DNA of 64,000 nucleotides from Aestuariivita sp. (GCA_026709985.1 JAPORY010000078.1:1-64000); one strand, 5' to 3'. Positions 1-10,531 are shown, counted from the stretch's first letter. Program-made: numbers and translations. The notes: a model not told the origin generated them from the sequence alone.

Positions 1-439
1 CGTTTGATGTGAATAAAGTCTTTAGATCAAGGCTCATACCAAATCCACTGACTGTCGGAAGGTGTGATGACCACTTATTACCAAACTTTAATAGAGCTTT
101 GCTCCAGCCAGCCGATGTTGCCATGCCGGCATATGCAATTGCTTGCAAGACCTTAGGAATATGCTTGGTTACATCTGCTTCTGAAGCCTGGACAACGCGA
201 ACATTATTCTCGTAAGATGAACGTTTATTTATCTCACCTAGAACCGAACTTTTCCCCGCGCCGGGTGCGCCCGTGATAACAGTGGTGTTGCCGGGGATGC
301 CGCTTTTTCGGACAGATGTGCGGGTGACCTTTGTGAGAATATGTTGCAGGATATCCTGTCGACCGATAAAGACCGGGGGATGGTCTTTCTCGCCATCATC
401 TACAAAGTGCTGTAATTCTGAGAGTTTGAAATATGCCAT
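1..439 (-). CDS. P-loop ATPase, AAA_16/ORC-like, partial at window edge
   Basis: The minus strand reads open from an ATG at 439 to the window edge, giving the first 146 residues of a larger protein. Residues ~22-31 (PVFIGRQDIL) resemble the FVGRE box that begins AAA_16/ORC1-Cdc6-like and STAND-type ATPases. Residues ~57-64 (GAPGAGKS) form a Walker A motif preceded by a hydrophobic strand (TVITGAPG). After it comes a region mixing Ala/Gly helices. Walker B and any C-terminal effector or sensor domain lie outside the window. Family knowledge says such proteins use ATP in regulation or defence-type switching, but the function cannot be set from the N-terminus. It is next to gene debris, so it may sit at the edge of an accessory region. 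The ATPase call is firm; the role is unknown. Confidence 0.75.
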   Translation of the reverse strand, partial: MAYFKLSELQHFVDDGEKDHPPVFIGRQDILQHILTKVTRTSVRKSGIPGNTTVITGAPGAGKSSVLGEINKRSSYENNVRVVQASEADVTKHIPKVLQAIAYAGMATSAGWSKALLKFGNKWSSHLPTVSGFGMSLDLKTLFTSN

Positions 440-860
440 TGGATCATTTCTCTAGATCATCATAAGTTATAGCGTAAGTTGTGGAGGTTGCAAGTTTGAG
501 AGGCTAATTGCTAATTTTAAGTTTGAATCTTGAGTTCAGACATAAATTCCCTTAACTGGTTGATTTTGTTGACTTTGTATTTTTGAAAGCACACTACATT
601 TCCCCTCATGACGGGGTCATGAGCAGGTAAAGAGGATGGCGACATTACGGTGTAGTTGGTGCCGTGCTCCGTGTTGTATGGGGGCGATGCGGTTTCCGAG
701 GTGGTGTGTAGAGAAAGGGTGCGGGATTCCAGGTGAGACCCATGTCCGATAGATCGTGTGTGCGTCCTGGGTGGCGCGGCTGGGCAGGCCGAACCTGCGC
801 GACCCGTTGGCTTCGTAGAGCAGGGTGATCTGCTGGGCGTTGAGCGCCTCATGGATGCGG
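440..860. other. Non-coding or debris stretch, GC-rich after ~600
   Basis: No gene is recognised here. 440-600 is AT-rich and probably holds the promoter side of the minus-strand ATPase gene. From about 600 to 860 composition turns GC-rich and unlike the neighbours, and short frames on the minus strand stay open into the acyl-CoA synthetase remnant only because they shadow it. This looks like a leftover of an inserted or recombined segment that replaced the 5' part of the synthetase gene. I could not assign it to a transposase family. Confidence 0.5.
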
Positions 861-1360
861 GGGGTTATGCACACGGCTATTCTGTGACGAAGGGATACTG
901 GAACGATCTGGAGCAAACCGCGATGGTCATCGATTCGGATGGCTGGATGCACTCTGGTGATCTAGCAGTTTTTGATGAACGGGGATTTTGCAATATTGTT
1001 GGCCGGGTCAAGGACATGATTATTCGCGGCGGGGAAAATATTTACCCTAAGGAAATAGAAGATTACCTCCATCGACATCCCAGAATTCAGGATGTTCAGG
1101 TGTTCGGTGTTCCAGACCGCCAACTTGGTGAACAAATATGTGCTTGGGTAGTTCCTAATAACCCCGAAGGATAAAGATTTAGCGAGAAAGACGTCAACAA
1201 TTTCTGTAAAGGCCAAATTGCTCGCTACAAGATTCCTCGCTACGTACGAATCTGTGGCAGTTTGCTAATGACGGTTATTGGCAAAGCGCAAAAGTATAAA
1301 ATGAGAGAGGCCGTGATCAAGGAATTGAAATTGGAAAACCATATTCAACGCGAAGCATAA
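861..1360 (+). pseudogene. Acyl-CoA synthetase (AMP-binding) C-terminal remnant
   Basis: From about 861 the plus strand encodes the C-terminal third of an ANL-superfamily acyl-CoA synthetase: [11 protein letters not shown], then the A7-A8 region ([36 protein letters not shown]) and the A10 region with a lysine (TVIGKAQKYKMRE). The reading frame is broken by an in-frame TAA at 1172-1174, after which the same frame continues the family sequence (NNFCKGQIARYKIPRY) to a stop at 1358-1360. The N-terminal ~350 residues, including the P-loop, are missing and replaced by GC-rich unrelated sequence. Both the truncation and the stop argue for a dead gene. Acyl-CoA synthetases commonly accompany isovaleryl-CoA dehydrogenase in liu clusters, so this may be the original partner of the operon downstream. 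Confidence 0.8.
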
Positions 1361-1639
1361 TGATCGCTGCAGATTCCCATGACTTTATTGCGTTCTGATG
1401 TCTTCAACTACTGTGAGAGATTCAGAATTCACATTGCTCGTAATCGAATGACAATATTTGTTTCGGGAATTGCCTCATATGCTCATCGCTAGGCATCAGA
1501 ATTTGACAACAAAGCAAATTCGCCAGCCTTCACGTTGCTTTTCAAACCGGTAAGATGATCAGCTTAGGGGTGGAGGATAATCCCGAGTTAAACTTTGGTT
1601 AGGACGCCCGGCTAGATTGGTGCACATAGGACAGTTCTG

Positions 1640-2806
1640 ATGTTCAACGCGAATATGCGATTTGATTTGAATGACGATATCGTTGCCATTCGTGATTTGG
1701 TGCATCGCTGGGCGCAAGATCGCGTTAAACCAATGGCAGCGCGGATTGATACAGATAACGCCTTTCCCCACGACTTATGGCAAGAAATGGGCGAACTCGG
1801 CCTACTCGGAATTACTGTCGAAGAAGACTACGGTGGTACCGCACTCGGTTATCTTGCCCATGTGATCGTCGTCGAGGAAATTGCACGGGCCTCCGCAAGC
1901 GTCTCACTTTCATATGGTGCTCATTCCAACCTTTGCGTCAATCAGATTCGCCTGAACGGAACCGAAGAGCAAAGGGCAAAGTACCTGCCGGGTCTGATTT
2001 CTGGAGAGCATGTCGGCGCACTTGCGATGTCAGAAAGCGGGGCGGGCTCCGACGTAGTGTCAATGAAATTGCACGCTGAAAAACGCAATGATCATTATCG
2101 GCTGAATGGCCACAAATATTGGATTACCAATGGGCCCGATGCCGACACACTCGTTGTCTACGCCAAATCCGACCCCAGCGCCGACGCGAAAGGAATAACG
2201 ACATTTATTGTCGAAAAAGAAATGCCTGGCTTCTCCACCTCTTGCCATTTCGATAAGCTTGGAATGCGGGGGTCAAACACAGCCGAGCTAATTTTTGCGG
2301 ATGTCGAAGTACCCTTCGAAAACGTTCTTGGTCAAGAGGGCGAAGGCGTCGCGGTGCTTATGTCAGGACTTGACTATGAACGCGTGGTTTTAGCAGGGAT
2401 TGGGACCGGCATTATGGCAGCTTGCCTTGACGAAGTACTCCCGTATGTAACGCAACGCGAACAGTTTGGGGAACCGATTGGTAATTTCCAACTAATACAG
2501 GGTAAACTCGCCGACATGTATACCGCAATGAACTCAGCTCGCGCCTACGTTTACGAATGTGCAAAAGCGTGTGACCGTGGCGAGATCACCCGACAAGATG
2601 CCGCAGCCTGTTGCCTGTATGCTTCCGAAGCCGCAATGACTCAGGCGCATCAAGCCGTTCAAGCGCTTGGCGGTGCGGGATTTTTGGCTGATAGTCCTGT
2701 AAGTCGGCTTTTTCGCGATGCCAAGCTCATGGAAATAGGGGCAGGCACTTCAGAGATTCGCCGGTTGCTGGTTGGCCGAGAACTAACACGCGCTATGGCG
2801 ACATGA
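1640..2806 (+). CDS. ivd: Isovaleryl-CoA dehydrogenase
   Basis: A 388-residue acyl-CoA dehydrogenase, the normal family length, that oxidises isovaleryl-CoA to 3-methylcrotonyl-CoA in leucine breakdown and passes electrons to ETF. The FAD/substrate motifs are present ([16 protein letters not shown] near 130-143; [10 protein letters not shown] near 160-169; [10 protein letters not shown] near 208-217). The catalytic base typical of isovaleryl-CoA dehydrogenases is visible as Glu247 in [11 protein letters not shown], while the C-terminal position used by medium-chain enzymes is not Glu ([11 protein letters not shown]). That pattern supports isovaleryl specificity. The gene opens the liu operon and overlaps the next gene by 4 bases. 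A second ATG lies five codons in, so the start could be 1655. No clear operator is visible upstream. Confidence 0.93.
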   Translation: MFNANMRFDLNDDIVAIRDLVHRWAQDRVKPMAARIDTDNAFPHDLWQEMGELGLLGITVEEDYGGTALGYLAHVIVVEEIARASASVSLSYGAHSNLCVNQIRLNGTEEQRAKYLPGLISGEHVGALAMSESGAGSDVVSMKLHAEKRNDHYRLNGHKYWITNGPDADTLVVYAKSDPSADAKGITTFIVEKEMPGFSTSCHFDKLGMRGSNTAELIFADVEVPFENVLGQEGEGVAVLMSGLDYERVVLAGIGTGIMAACLDEVLPYVTQREQFGEPIGNFQLIQGKLADMYTAMNSARAYVYECAKACDRGEITRQDAAACCLYASEAAMTQAHQAVQALGGAGFLADSPVSRLFRDAKLMEIGAGTSEIRRLLVGRELTRAMAT

Positions 2807-4326
2807 GTTTACCGGGACTTTCAGACGATGGGCGTTGGCACCTGCCAAAGCGCCTCAATATGGCAGCGCAATGTTTAGAGCACCCAAAGGATAAGATTGC
2901 AATCGTCGAAATCAATCGTCGTGATCGCCACGAGGTTACTTACGGCGAGCTTGGCGCCATGGTCGACGATGTCGCGAGAGCTTTACTAACAAGCATACGA
3001 GCGGGAGATCGGGTCGGAGTTTTATTGAGTCAATCAGCTTGGTGTGCTGCTGCGCATCTGGCAATTTGGAAGATCGGCGCCATCTCGGTCCCGTTATTCA
3101 AGCTCTTTCGATCTGAAGCGCTACGCAGCCGCATTGATAACGCTGGTTGTCAAATTGTATTGACTGATTCAGAGGGGGAATTGCTCCTTAAAGGATTAGC
3201 GCAATCATGGTTGATTAACCAAGTTGGGCAATCAGGAGAGCCCATAGCTTACGCTGAAACAAGTCCTGACTCTCCCGCTATATTGATTTATACGTCGGGC
3301 ACGACCGGGCAGGCTAAGGGGGCGCTGCATGGTCATCGTGTCCTCACAGGTCATATACCGGGGGTTTATCTCAGTCATAATCATCTCGGAATAGCGGACG
3401 ATATGCTTTGGACCCCCGCAGACTGGGCATGGATTGGAGGTTTGTTTGACGTGTTAATGGTTGGCCTCGCTCTGGGCGTACCAGTGATCGCAGCGCGGTT
3501 TGATAAGTTCACCCCCGAACTCTGCGTCGAACTGATAGGATCAGCAGGGATTCGAAATATATTCTTTCCTCCAACAGCACTCAAGATATTGAAGGCTGCC
3601 AATCAAAAAATATCGGGGTTACGATCGGTGGCGGCAGGTGGTGAACCGCTCGGCAAAGAGATGTTACAGTGGGGACAGGAAGCTTTTGGATTGAATATCA
3701 ACGAATTCTACGGTCAAACCGAATGCAACATGTTCGTCTCATCTTGCGCAGAGGAATTTTCACCGAAGGCTGGTTGTATCGGCAAGGTAGTGCCGGGTTT
3801 CACGGTCGACGTCATTGACGCGAACGGTAACCCAACGACGGCTGAAGGTGATATCGCCGTGCGAAAAGGCGCTGCGGCCATGATGCTATCTTACTGGGGT
3901 CGCCCCAAAGAAACCGAGGCAAAATATCGAAACGAATGGTTGGTGACCGGCGATAGAGGTATTTGGGACGGCGAGTTTCTTCGCTTCCTCGGTCGCGAAG
4001 ATGATGTGATTACATCAGGGGGCTATCGCATTGGTCCCGCTGAGATCGAAGACTGTTTGTTGACCCATCCTGACGTCCAAAATGTCGGCGTGGTCGGAAA
4101 ACCAGACCCGACCCGAACGGAAATCGTAAAAGCTTACGTTGTGTGCAAGGCTGGGCGTCAGCCGTTGGCTGATGAATTGCAAGATTGGGTCAAACAGCGG
4201 CTTGCGAGCTACTCCTATCCACGAGAGATAGAGTTCATTAACGAACTACCAATGACTGTCACCGGTAAAGTGGTGAGAAAAGTTCTCAAAGATCGGGCTA
4301 TTTCAGAGGCTGAGTGCGGCGAATGA
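2803..4326 (+). CDS. AMP-forming acyl-CoA synthetase (ACSM-like)
   Basis: A 507-residue ANL-superfamily ligase that activates a carboxylic acid with ATP and CoA. The P-loop [16 protein letters not shown] lies near residue 165, the A5 motif [11 protein letters not shown] near 300, the A7 aspartate in TGDRG near 385, the hinge region [21 protein letters not shown] near 398-418, and the catalytic A10 lysine in [10 protein letters not shown] near the C-terminus. All key residues are present, unlike the remnant at 861-1360. It resembles medium-chain/acetyl-CoA-like synthetases. In this operon it may activate isovalerate or the acetoacetate released by HMG-CoA lyase; the substrate is inference. It overlaps ivd and mccB by 4 bases each, so it is translationally coupled. 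Confidence 0.85.
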   Translation: MSLPGLSDDGRWHLPKRLNMAAQCLEHPKDKIAIVEINRRDRHEVTYGELGAMVDDVARALLTSIRAGDRVGVLLSQSAWCAAAHLAIWKIGAISVPLFKLFRSEALRSRIDNAGCQIVLTDSEGELLLKGLAQSWLINQVGQSGEPIAYAETSPDSPAILIYTSGTTGQAKGALHGHRVLTGHIPGVYLSHNHLGIADDMLWTPADWAWIGGLFDVLMVGLALGVPVIAARFDKFTPELCVELIGSAGIRNIFFPPTALKILKAANQKISGLRSVAAGGEPLGKEMLQWGQEAFGLNINEFYGQTECNMFVSSCAEEFSPKAGCIGKVVPGFTVDVIDANGNPTTAEGDIAVRKGAAAMMLSYWGRPKETEAKYRNEWLVTGDRGIWDGEFLRFLGREDDVITSGGYRIGPAEIEDCLLTHPDVQNVGVVGKPDPTRTEIVKAYVVCKAGRQPLADELQDWVKQRLASYSYPREIEFINELPMTVTGKVVRKVLKDRAISEAECGE

Positions 4327-5927
4327 AGTTCCAGTCGAAAATCGAAACGCGCTCGGCGGAGTATGCCGCGAATCGTGAGGCGAATCTCAACGCCTTGGCA
4401 GCGGTGAGAACCGCCGCCGAATGCGCTAGCGAAGGCGGCGGCAAGGGTGCGCGACAGCGGCATGAAGAACGGGGCAAACTGTTGCCACGAAACCGTATTG
4501 CAAATCTGCTTGATGCCGGGGCACCGTTTCTAGAGATCGGGGCGACCGCAGCTCATGATATGTATGCCAATGAAGCACCGTGCGCTGGTCTGATCGCCGG
4601 CATTGGACAGGTGCACGGTCACGACGTCATGGTCGTTTGCAACGACGCCACTGTCAAAGGGGGGACCTATTTCCCAATCACTGTAAAAAAACATCTTCGT
4701 GCACAAGAGATTGCTGAAGAAAACCATCTGCCTTGCATTTACTTGGTTGATTCAGGCGGAGCTAATCTCCCGAACCAAGATGAGGTATTTCCGGATCGGG
4801 ACCACTTTGGCCGCATTTTTTATAACCAAGCGAGAATGAGTTCCAAAGGAATCGCGCAAATTGCTGTGGTCATGGGGTCATGCACGGCAGGGGGTGCCTA
4901 CGTTCCAGCCATGTCCGATATAACCATTATTGTACAAGGGCAGGGAACCATTTTCTTGGCCGGCCCGCCGCTCGTTAAGGCCGCAACCGGAGAGATTGTG
5001 AGCGCTGAGGATTTAGGCGGTGGTGATGTCCATACCCGTCTATCCGGTGTGGCCGACTATCTAGCCGCAGACGATACGCACGCGTTAGCGCTTGCACGAC
5101 AGGCGGTAAGCGGCCTCCGCAATAAGACGGCAAACTATAGCCCTGACCCTTCGTATGAGGAACCGATCTACGACCCAGAAGACATTCTCGGGATAGTTCC
5201 GGCTGACTTGCGAACGCCCTATGATATTCGCGAAGTTATTTCTCGACTTGTCGACGGCTCACGCTTTGACGAGTTCAAAGCAAGATTTGGAGAAACGTTG
5301 TTTTGCGGTTTCGCACGGATAAAGGGGTACCAAGTTGGCTTCGTCGCCAATAACGGCATAATTTTCAGCGAAGCGGCGCAAAAGGGAACTCACTTTGTGC
5401 AGATTTGCTCACAGCGGCGGATTCCTCTGATTTTCCTACAGAACATTACTGGCTTCATGGTCGGGCGAAAGTATGAAAGTGAGGGAATCGCTCGCCACGG
5501 CGCCAAAATGGTGAACGCGGTAGCAACGACATCAGTCCCAAAGATCACGATGATCGTCGGCGCATCGTTTGGTGCTGGAAATTATGGCATGGCGGGTCGT
5601 GCTTACCAACCGCGCTTTTTATGGACCTGGCCAAATTCACGCATTGCCGTTATGGGCGGCGAGCAGGCAGCCGGGGTTCTTGCCTCTGTGCGCCGCGCCG
5701 CAATTGAGCGAAAAGGCAAGTCTTGGTCGGAACAAGAGGAGGCCGAATTCAAGCGTCCGACGATAGAAGTGTTTACTCGACAGTCACATCCTCTCTATGC
5801 CTCCGCGAGGATTTGGGATGACGGCATTATTGATCCGCGAAAAAGCCGCGAGGTCTTGGCGTTGTCGCTCAAAGCCGCCTTAAATGCGCCAATCGAAGAA
5901 ACCCGCTTCGGCGTATTTCGTATGTAA
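4323..5927 (+). CDS. mccB: Methylcrotonyl-CoA carboxylase, carboxyltransferase (beta) subunit
   Basis: A 534-residue biotin-dependent carboxyltransferase subunit that moves the carboxyl group from carboxybiotin to 3-methylcrotonyl-CoA. Two crotonase-fold halves are seen: the N-terminal half with GKLLPRNRI and the oxyanion region [13 protein letters not shown] near 180-190, and the C-terminal half with [13 protein letters not shown] and [16 protein letters not shown] near 415-428, typical of MCC beta. Length matches the family. The ATG at 4323 overlaps the previous stop as ATGA; a GTG three codons earlier is possible but gives a longer overlap. About 230 bases separate it from mccA, so mccA may have its own promoter. 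Confidence 0.95.
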   Translation: MKFQSKIETRSAEYAANREANLNALAAVRTAAECASEGGGKGARQRHEERGKLLPRNRIANLLDAGAPFLEIGATAAHDMYANEAPCAGLIAGIGQVHGHDVMVVCNDATVKGGTYFPITVKKHLRAQEIAEENHLPCIYLVDSGGANLPNQDEVFPDRDHFGRIFYNQARMSSKGIAQIAVVMGSCTAGGAYVPAMSDITIIVQGQGTIFLAGPPLVKAATGEIVSAEDLGGGDVHTRLSGVADYLAADDTHALALARQAVSGLRNKTANYSPDPSYEEPIYDPEDILGIVPADLRTPYDIREVISRLVDGSRFDEFKARFGETLFCGFARIKGYQVGFVANNGIIFSEAAQKGTHFVQICSQRRIPLIFLQNITGFMVGRKYESEGIARHGAKMVNAVATTSVPKITMIVGASFGAGNYGMAGRAYQPRFLWTWPNSRIAVMGGEQAAGVLASVRRAAIERKGKSWSEQEEAEFKRPTIEVFTRQSHPLYASARIWDDGIIDPRKSREVLALSLKAALNAPIEETRFGVFRM

Positions 5928-6157
5928 TTCAATTACTTTATCGCGTGTTGTAATGGGTAACGGTAGCAAGCGGGGGCGTTTTTCGCCAAGCGTTGAGAGA
6001 AGTTTTAGCGGTCTTGAGGTTCGATAGTCGCAATTGATCAAGACAATCTGAGCGTCGAAAGGCGCGAGTCTAACGGTGATGTAATCGGACTTTCTAGGGC
6101 TTCGATTGATCGTGGGATGGGCTCGACATGTCAGGCACCTAAACGGAGATTATTGCT

Positions 6158-8101
6158 TTGTTCAACTCAATCTTGATTGCCAATCGCGGTGAGATTGCGT
6201 GCCGCGTCATGCACACTGCTCAAAGTATGGGCGTGCGTTGCATTGCGGTTTATTCGGAGGTCGATCGTAATGCTCTGCATGTGGCAATGTCGGATATTGC
6301 GGTACCGATTGGCGGGAAAGCGGCAAGAGAGAGTTATTTGCAAGCTGACCGCATTGTTTCGGCGGCTCTTGCGAACGGCGCTGAGGCGATTCATCCGGGC
6401 TACGGCTTTCTGAGCGAGAATCCTGAATTTGCCGAAGCGGTTGAAGCCGCCGGACTGACCTTCATTGGCCCGCCGGCCGAAGCCCTACATGTCATGGGAA
6501 AAAAAGACGCCGCCAAGCGACTAATGTCGCAGGCTGGGGTTCCGGTCGTGCCAGGCTATCACGGCAGTGAGCAAGATCCTGACTGCTTGTACCAAGAGGC
6601 AAAGCGGTTGGGATTTCCGGTTTTGATCAAGGCGGTTGCTGGCGGCGGCGGTCGGGGACTACGAAAAGTAGAAGCACCTGAAGACTTTATCGACGCGTTA
6701 AAGAGCTCAAAAAACGAAGCCATAGCCGCATTTGGCGTTGGTGATGTAATCATTGAGAAATTAATCCAAAAGCCGCGGCACATTGAACTGCAGATATTTG
6801 GTGATGATGAACAGGTCGTGCATTTATTTGAGCGCGATTGTTCGCTCCAGCGCCGGCATCAAAAAGTTATTGAGGAAGCGCCGGCACCGGACATGCCAAG
6901 CGAAGTCCGAAAAGCCATGAGTGATGCCGCCGTGCAGGCGGCGCAGGCCATAAAATACAAGGGTGCAGGAACGGTAGAGTTTATCGCTGACGCGAGTAAA
7001 AGGCTGCGGCCTGACGGGTTCTGGTTTATGGAAATGAATACGCGATTGCAGGTCGAGCATCCAGTCACGGAGGAGATCACTGGGATTGATCTAGTCGAGT
7101 GGCAATTGCGGGTAGCTGCCGGCGAAAAACTCCCCCTGAGCCAAGCGGATATCGGAATATACGGGCATGCAATTGAAGCGCGGCTTTATGCGGAGAATCC
7201 TGAAACCGGATTTCTTCCCGCCACTGGTAAGATCCGACGGCTATCTTTCCCGTCAGAGGCAAGGTCGGATAGCGGGCTACAAAACGGTGACACGGTTAGC
7301 TCTTGGTATGATCCGATGATCGCCAAAATAATTTGTCACGGCGCGACTCGCAAAATTGCTCGCGAACGCCTAAAGCAAGCACTAACGCAAACCCAAGTGT
7401 ACGGTTGCGTCACCAACCTAGGGTTCCTCGCGGCCCTCGTTGATCATCAAGATTTCATCACCGGAAACGTTCATACTGGCTTGATTGAAGAAAACCTTGA
7501 TGGACTCGTTGTCAAAACCACTCCCGCACCGGAAACAGTTGCGTGGGCAGCAATGGTTGCCTTGGGGATCCAAGAGAATTCGAATAAGGCTGGTTTCACT
7601 TTATGGAAAGGTCTTGAGCAAACGGTGCAACTCCAACATGCCGACGATTTCTTTTCGGTGTCAGTAGAGTTCGAAGGTCGCGATCAAGTGAGGCTCAATA
7701 TTAATGGTCATCAGGTATTCGCCGAACGGTTGGCGGGCATCTGGAGACTCAATGACAAGACTGCACCCGACGCCGTCCGGCATGATTCTGAGGTTTATGT
7801 CGCGTCTCAATATGGAGTCATTTTTTCTGTTATTGACCCGCTCGCGCAAGCTACTGACCTAGTGGCAAATGAGGGTATTTTAACAGCCCCGATGCCAGGT
7901 CAAATTCAAGAGATTTGTGTTACCATAGGTCAAGCGGCAACCAAGGGGCAACGGTTAGCGATTCTAGGAGCGATGAAAATGGAACATAGCCTGTTGGCCG
8001 CGCACGATGGTCGTATCGCAGAAATCTATGTTACCGTCGGGCAGCAGGTCGAGCTTGGGGACTCATTGATTGACCTGAAAGCGGAGGAAGCGAGCGCATG
8101 A
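6158..8101 (+). CDS. mccA: Methylcrotonyl-CoA carboxylase, biotin carboxylase/BCCP (alpha) subunit
   Basis: A 647-residue alpha subunit that carboxylates its own biotin using ATP and bicarbonate. It begins with the biotin carboxylase N-domain (NSILIANRGEIACRVMHTA), has the glycine-rich ATP-grasp loop (AGGGGRGLRKV near 165-175), the catalytic region FMEMNTRLQVEHPVTEEITG near 290-310, and ends with a biotinyl domain whose AMKMEH lysine near residue 607 takes the biotin. The start is a TTG preceded by GGAG nine bases upstream; the conserved N-terminus leaves no room for a later start. It overlaps the GST-like gene by 4 bases. Confidence 0.95.
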   Translation: MFNSILIANRGEIACRVMHTAQSMGVRCIAVYSEVDRNALHVAMSDIAVPIGGKAARESYLQADRIVSAALANGAEAIHPGYGFLSENPEFAEAVEAAGLTFIGPPAEALHVMGKKDAAKRLMSQAGVPVVPGYHGSEQDPDCLYQEAKRLGFPVLIKAVAGGGGRGLRKVEAPEDFIDALKSSKNEAIAAFGVGDVIIEKLIQKPRHIELQIFGDDEQVVHLFERDCSLQRRHQKVIEEAPAPDMPSEVRKAMSDAAVQAAQAIKYKGAGTVEFIADASKRLRPDGFWFMEMNTRLQVEHPVTEEITGIDLVEWQLRVAAGEKLPLSQADIGIYGHAIEARLYAENPETGFLPATGKIRRLSFPSEARSDSGLQNGDTVSSWYDPMIAKIICHGATRKIARERLKQALTQTQVYGCVTNLGFLAALVDHQDFITGNVHTGLIEENLDGLVVKTTPAPETVAWAAMVALGIQENSNKAGFTLWKGLEQTVQLQHADDFFSVSVEFEGRDQVRLNINGHQVFAERLAGIWRLNDKTAPDAVRHDSEVYVASQYGVIFSVIDPLAQATDLVANEGILTAPMPGQIQEICVTIGQAATKGQRLAILGAMKMEHSLLAAHDGRIAEIYVTVGQQVELGDSLIDLKAEEASA

Positions 8102-8757
8102 TACTCCATCATATTGCCCTTTCGCGATCGTTTCGGGTCCTTTTTACGCTCGAAGAGTTGGGTCTAGAGGCTGATTTGAAGTATTATTCAGTCTTAGACG
8201 GTTCTTTGCGATCTCCTGAGTTCTTACAGATTTCACCAGCGGGACGGGTACCAGCGCTTGAGTTTGATGATGGTCGGGTGATGTTTGAGAGCGGGCCAAT
8301 CTTGCAGTTTTTGGCTGAAACTCATCCTGAGGCGAACTTGGGTCGGCCGGTTGATCATAGTGAACGGGCGCGTTTTCTTGAAATGCTCTCCTTGTCAGAA
8401 ACAATTTCGTGCGAACTCGAAATGTTGAATATGCAGCATCTTTTTCTGCGCGAGCCAAAAGACGCATCAGCGACAGTCATTAAACTCAATACGCTGCGCT
8501 TTCGAGCGGGGTTAAGAGCAATTGACGCTATTTTGGCAAACCAAGATTGGTTGTGCGAGAGTGGTTTTTCGGCGGCTGATATAATGATGAGCTTCAATAT
8601 TTTGGTTGCCCCCTACTTTCTTGAAATGAGTGAACTACCCAATATCAATCGGTATCGTGAGCAATTGGAAGAACGAGCTGCATTTCGTCGAGCCCGCGCT
8701 AAGGATGGCGAACAAAAGTTCTATGATCGTGACTTCTATCCCGTCCCAACCTCGTGA
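8098..8757 (+). CDS. Glutathione S-transferase-like protein
   Basis: A 219-residue cytosolic GST-fold protein. The N-terminal thioredoxin-like domain shows the cis-Pro segment GRVPALEFDDG near 47-57 followed by the glutathione-contacting ESGPILQFLAE near 63-74. The all-helical C-terminal domain contains WLCESGFSAADIMMSFNI, which matches the family N-capping/hydrophobic staple region. Ser10 of LSRSFRV is a candidate catalytic serine. It sits between mccA and the HMG-CoA lyase gene with overlaps on both sides, so it is part of the liu transcript. Its reaction is unknown; protection from, or handling of, reactive enoyl-CoA thioesters would be a reasonable idea but is only inference. Confidence 0.82.
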   Translation: MILHHIALSRSFRVLFTLEELGLEADLKYYSVLDGSLRSPEFLQISPAGRVPALEFDDGRVMFESGPILQFLAETHPEANLGRPVDHSERARFLEMLSLSETISCELEMLNMQHLFLREPKDASATVIKLNTLRFRAGLRAIDAILANQDWLCESGFSAADIMMSFNILVAPYFLEMSELPNINRYREQLEERAAFRRARAKDGEQKFYDRDFYPVPTS

Positions 8758-9635
8758 TGGATACGTTTGAAATTTTTGAAGTTGGCCCACGCGATGGGCT
8801 GCAAAACGAAACTACTTCGATTGCTCTAGCGGATAAAGTTCGTTTCATTGATTATTTGAGCGCGGCTGGTTTTCGGCGGATCGAGTGTGGCAGCTTTGTC
8901 AATCCGACTCTCGTGCCGCAAATGGCCGATAGCGCTGCTGTTTTTGCTGCGATTAGTCGTCGCCCTGCAATTTCATACGCGGCTCTCACGCCGAATATGC
9001 AGGGATTTAAGGCAGCAGTTGCGGCGAGGGTCGATGAAGTCGCAATCTTTGCCTCGGCGAGCGAGGGTTTTTCGCAAAAGAATATCAATGCGACGATTGA
9101 GGAAAGCTTTGAGCGATTCAAGCCCGTTATAGAGGCGGCAAAGCGTTATGGAATTGTGGTTCGAGGTTATGTCTCTTGTGTCACGGATTGCCCGTATGAC
9201 GGTTGCATTGACCCCGAACAAGCAGCCAAAGTTGCAGCGCGACTGTACAGTATGGGTTGCTATGAGATCTCGTTGGGCGATACAATCGGCAAGGGTACGC
9301 CAGAACGGATTTCACGCATGATTGCGACCGTTGCCAAACAGGTTCCAATCGAAAAACTTGCGGGTCACTATCATGACACTGATGGGCAGGCGTTGGCAAA
9401 TATCAGTGCCTCAGTTGCTTTGGGAATGCGGGTTTTCGATGCCTCTGTTGGTGGATTAGGGGGGTGTCCCTTTGCTCCCGGCGCCAAGGGGAATGTTGCA
9501 ACGGAGGCGGCGGTGCGGCATTTGCTCGCGGCCGGTTTTGAGTCCGACTTGGATCTTGAAGTGCTTGATCAGAGTGCAGATTTTGCGCGAAAGCTATGTG
9601 GCAAACCCAACGGCAGCCCCGTTTCTTTGGAATAA
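8757..9635 (+). CDS. mvaB: Hydroxymethylglutaryl-CoA lyase
   Basis: A 292-residue DRE-TIM-barrel lyase that splits HMG-CoA into acetyl-CoA and acetoacetate, the last step of leucine catabolism. The N-terminal VGPRDGLQNE motif carries the substrate/metal-binding Arg-Asp. GHYHDTDGQALAN supplies metal-binding histidines, and the signature SVGGLGGCPFAPGAKGN contains the catalytic cysteine. Family length is normal. I chose ATG 8757, which overlaps the previous TGA by one base; a GTG one codon earlier is the other option. Confidence 0.94.
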   Translation: MDTFEIFEVGPRDGLQNETTSIALADKVRFIDYLSAAGFRRIECGSFVNPTLVPQMADSAAVFAAISRRPAISYAALTPNMQGFKAAVAARVDEVAIFASASEGFSQKNINATIEESFERFKPVIEAAKRYGIVVRGYVSCVTDCPYDGCIDPEQAAKVAARLYSMGCYEISLGDTIGKGTPERISRMIATVAKQVPIEKLAGHYHDTDGQALANISASVALGMRVFDASVGGLGGCPFAPGAKGNVATEAAVRHLLAAGFESDLDLEVLDQSADFARKLCGKPNGSPVSLE

Positions 9636-9739
9636 CGATTGCAATAGCGGGTGGAAATTTGGGTGTCACTAAGACGGAACAGTGAGGCATTGGCAAGCAA
9701 ATTGATGTTTGTAACAATTTTATTGGATTGAGTGGGGCG

Positions 9740-10531
9740 ATGGAGAATTTTGAAACGATTGATTTGAATGCGGATCAGAACGGCATAGCGTATTTGACCC
9801 TTGATCGAGAAGACAAACGCAACGCGCTGTCAGCATTGATGTTGACTGAACTTGCGGCTGCTGCCAAGAAAATTGATCAATCGGATGATATTCGGGTGGT
9901 CATTTTGACCGGCGCTGGTGAAACATTTTGTGCTGGCGCTGATCTCGCTTGGATGAGAGAGCAAATGGCCGCCGACGTCGATACCCGCGCCCGCGAGGCG
10001 ACGCGCCTAGCCGAAACATTGTTTGCGCTCAATACCTTGTCGAAACCGTTAATTGGTGCTTTGCAAGGCAATGCGTTTGGTGGCGGCGTTGGTTTAGCGA
10101 GTGTTTGTGATGTCGTGTTTGGCGCTTCACATATCAAGATGGCCTTGACCGAGGTTAAACTCGGAATCATACCGGCCACAATTGGGCCGTATGTGTATGC
10201 TCGGATCGGCGAAGCTGAATGTCGTCGGCTGTTCCTAAGTGGACGGACTTTTGAGTCAGACGAGGCTCTGAATTGTGGGTTGTTGTCAAGAGTTACGCAT
10301 TCTTCTGAACTTTGGGAAGAAGTGGAGGACGAAGCTTACAGCTTTCTGAGCTGCGCTCCGGGTGCCGTGGCCGCTGCAAAGAAACTTGCTCGATCTTTTG
10401 GGGTATCCATTGATCAAGATACAATAGCGATGACAATCGCAGCACTAAAGGAAAGATGGGAGACAGAGGAAGCTGCGGAGGGGATTAGTGCCTTTTTTGA
10501 AAAGCGCCCCCCGTATTGGAAGCTGAAGTAA
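9740..10531 (+). CDS. liuC: Enoyl-CoA hydratase/isomerase, probable methylglutaconyl-CoA hydratase
   Basis: A 263-residue crotonase-family protein. The first oxyanion-hole segment (AGETFCAGADLAWMREQ) and the second (QGNAFGGGVGLASVCDVVFG) are present, as is the EVKLGIIPATIGPYV segment that supplies the second catalytic acid. Placed last in the liu operon, it is the expected hydratase converting 3-methylglutaconyl-CoA to HMG-CoA; that specific substrate is inferred from context. ATG 9740 is preferred because it begins just before the conserved fold and has AGTGGGG upstream; a TTG at 9728 is an alternative. About 100 bases separate it from mvaB. Confidence 0.87.
   Translation: MENFETIDLNADQNGIAYLTLDREDKRNALSALMLTELAAAAKKIDQSDDIRVVILTGAGETFCAGADLAWMREQMAADVDTRAREATRLAETLFALNTLSKPLIGALQGNAFGGGVGLASVCDVVFGASHIKMALTEVKLGIIPATIGPYVYARIGEAECRRLFLSGRTFESDEALNCGLLSRVTHSSELWEEVEDEAYSFLSCAPGAVAAAKKLARSFGVSIDQDTIAMTIAALKERWETEEAAEGISAFFEKRPPYWKLK

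Noticed and set aside
517-952. Minus-strand frames of 111 codons across the synthetase remnant
   Set aside because: They shadow the acyl-CoA synthetase remnant and the GC-rich debris; no family features.
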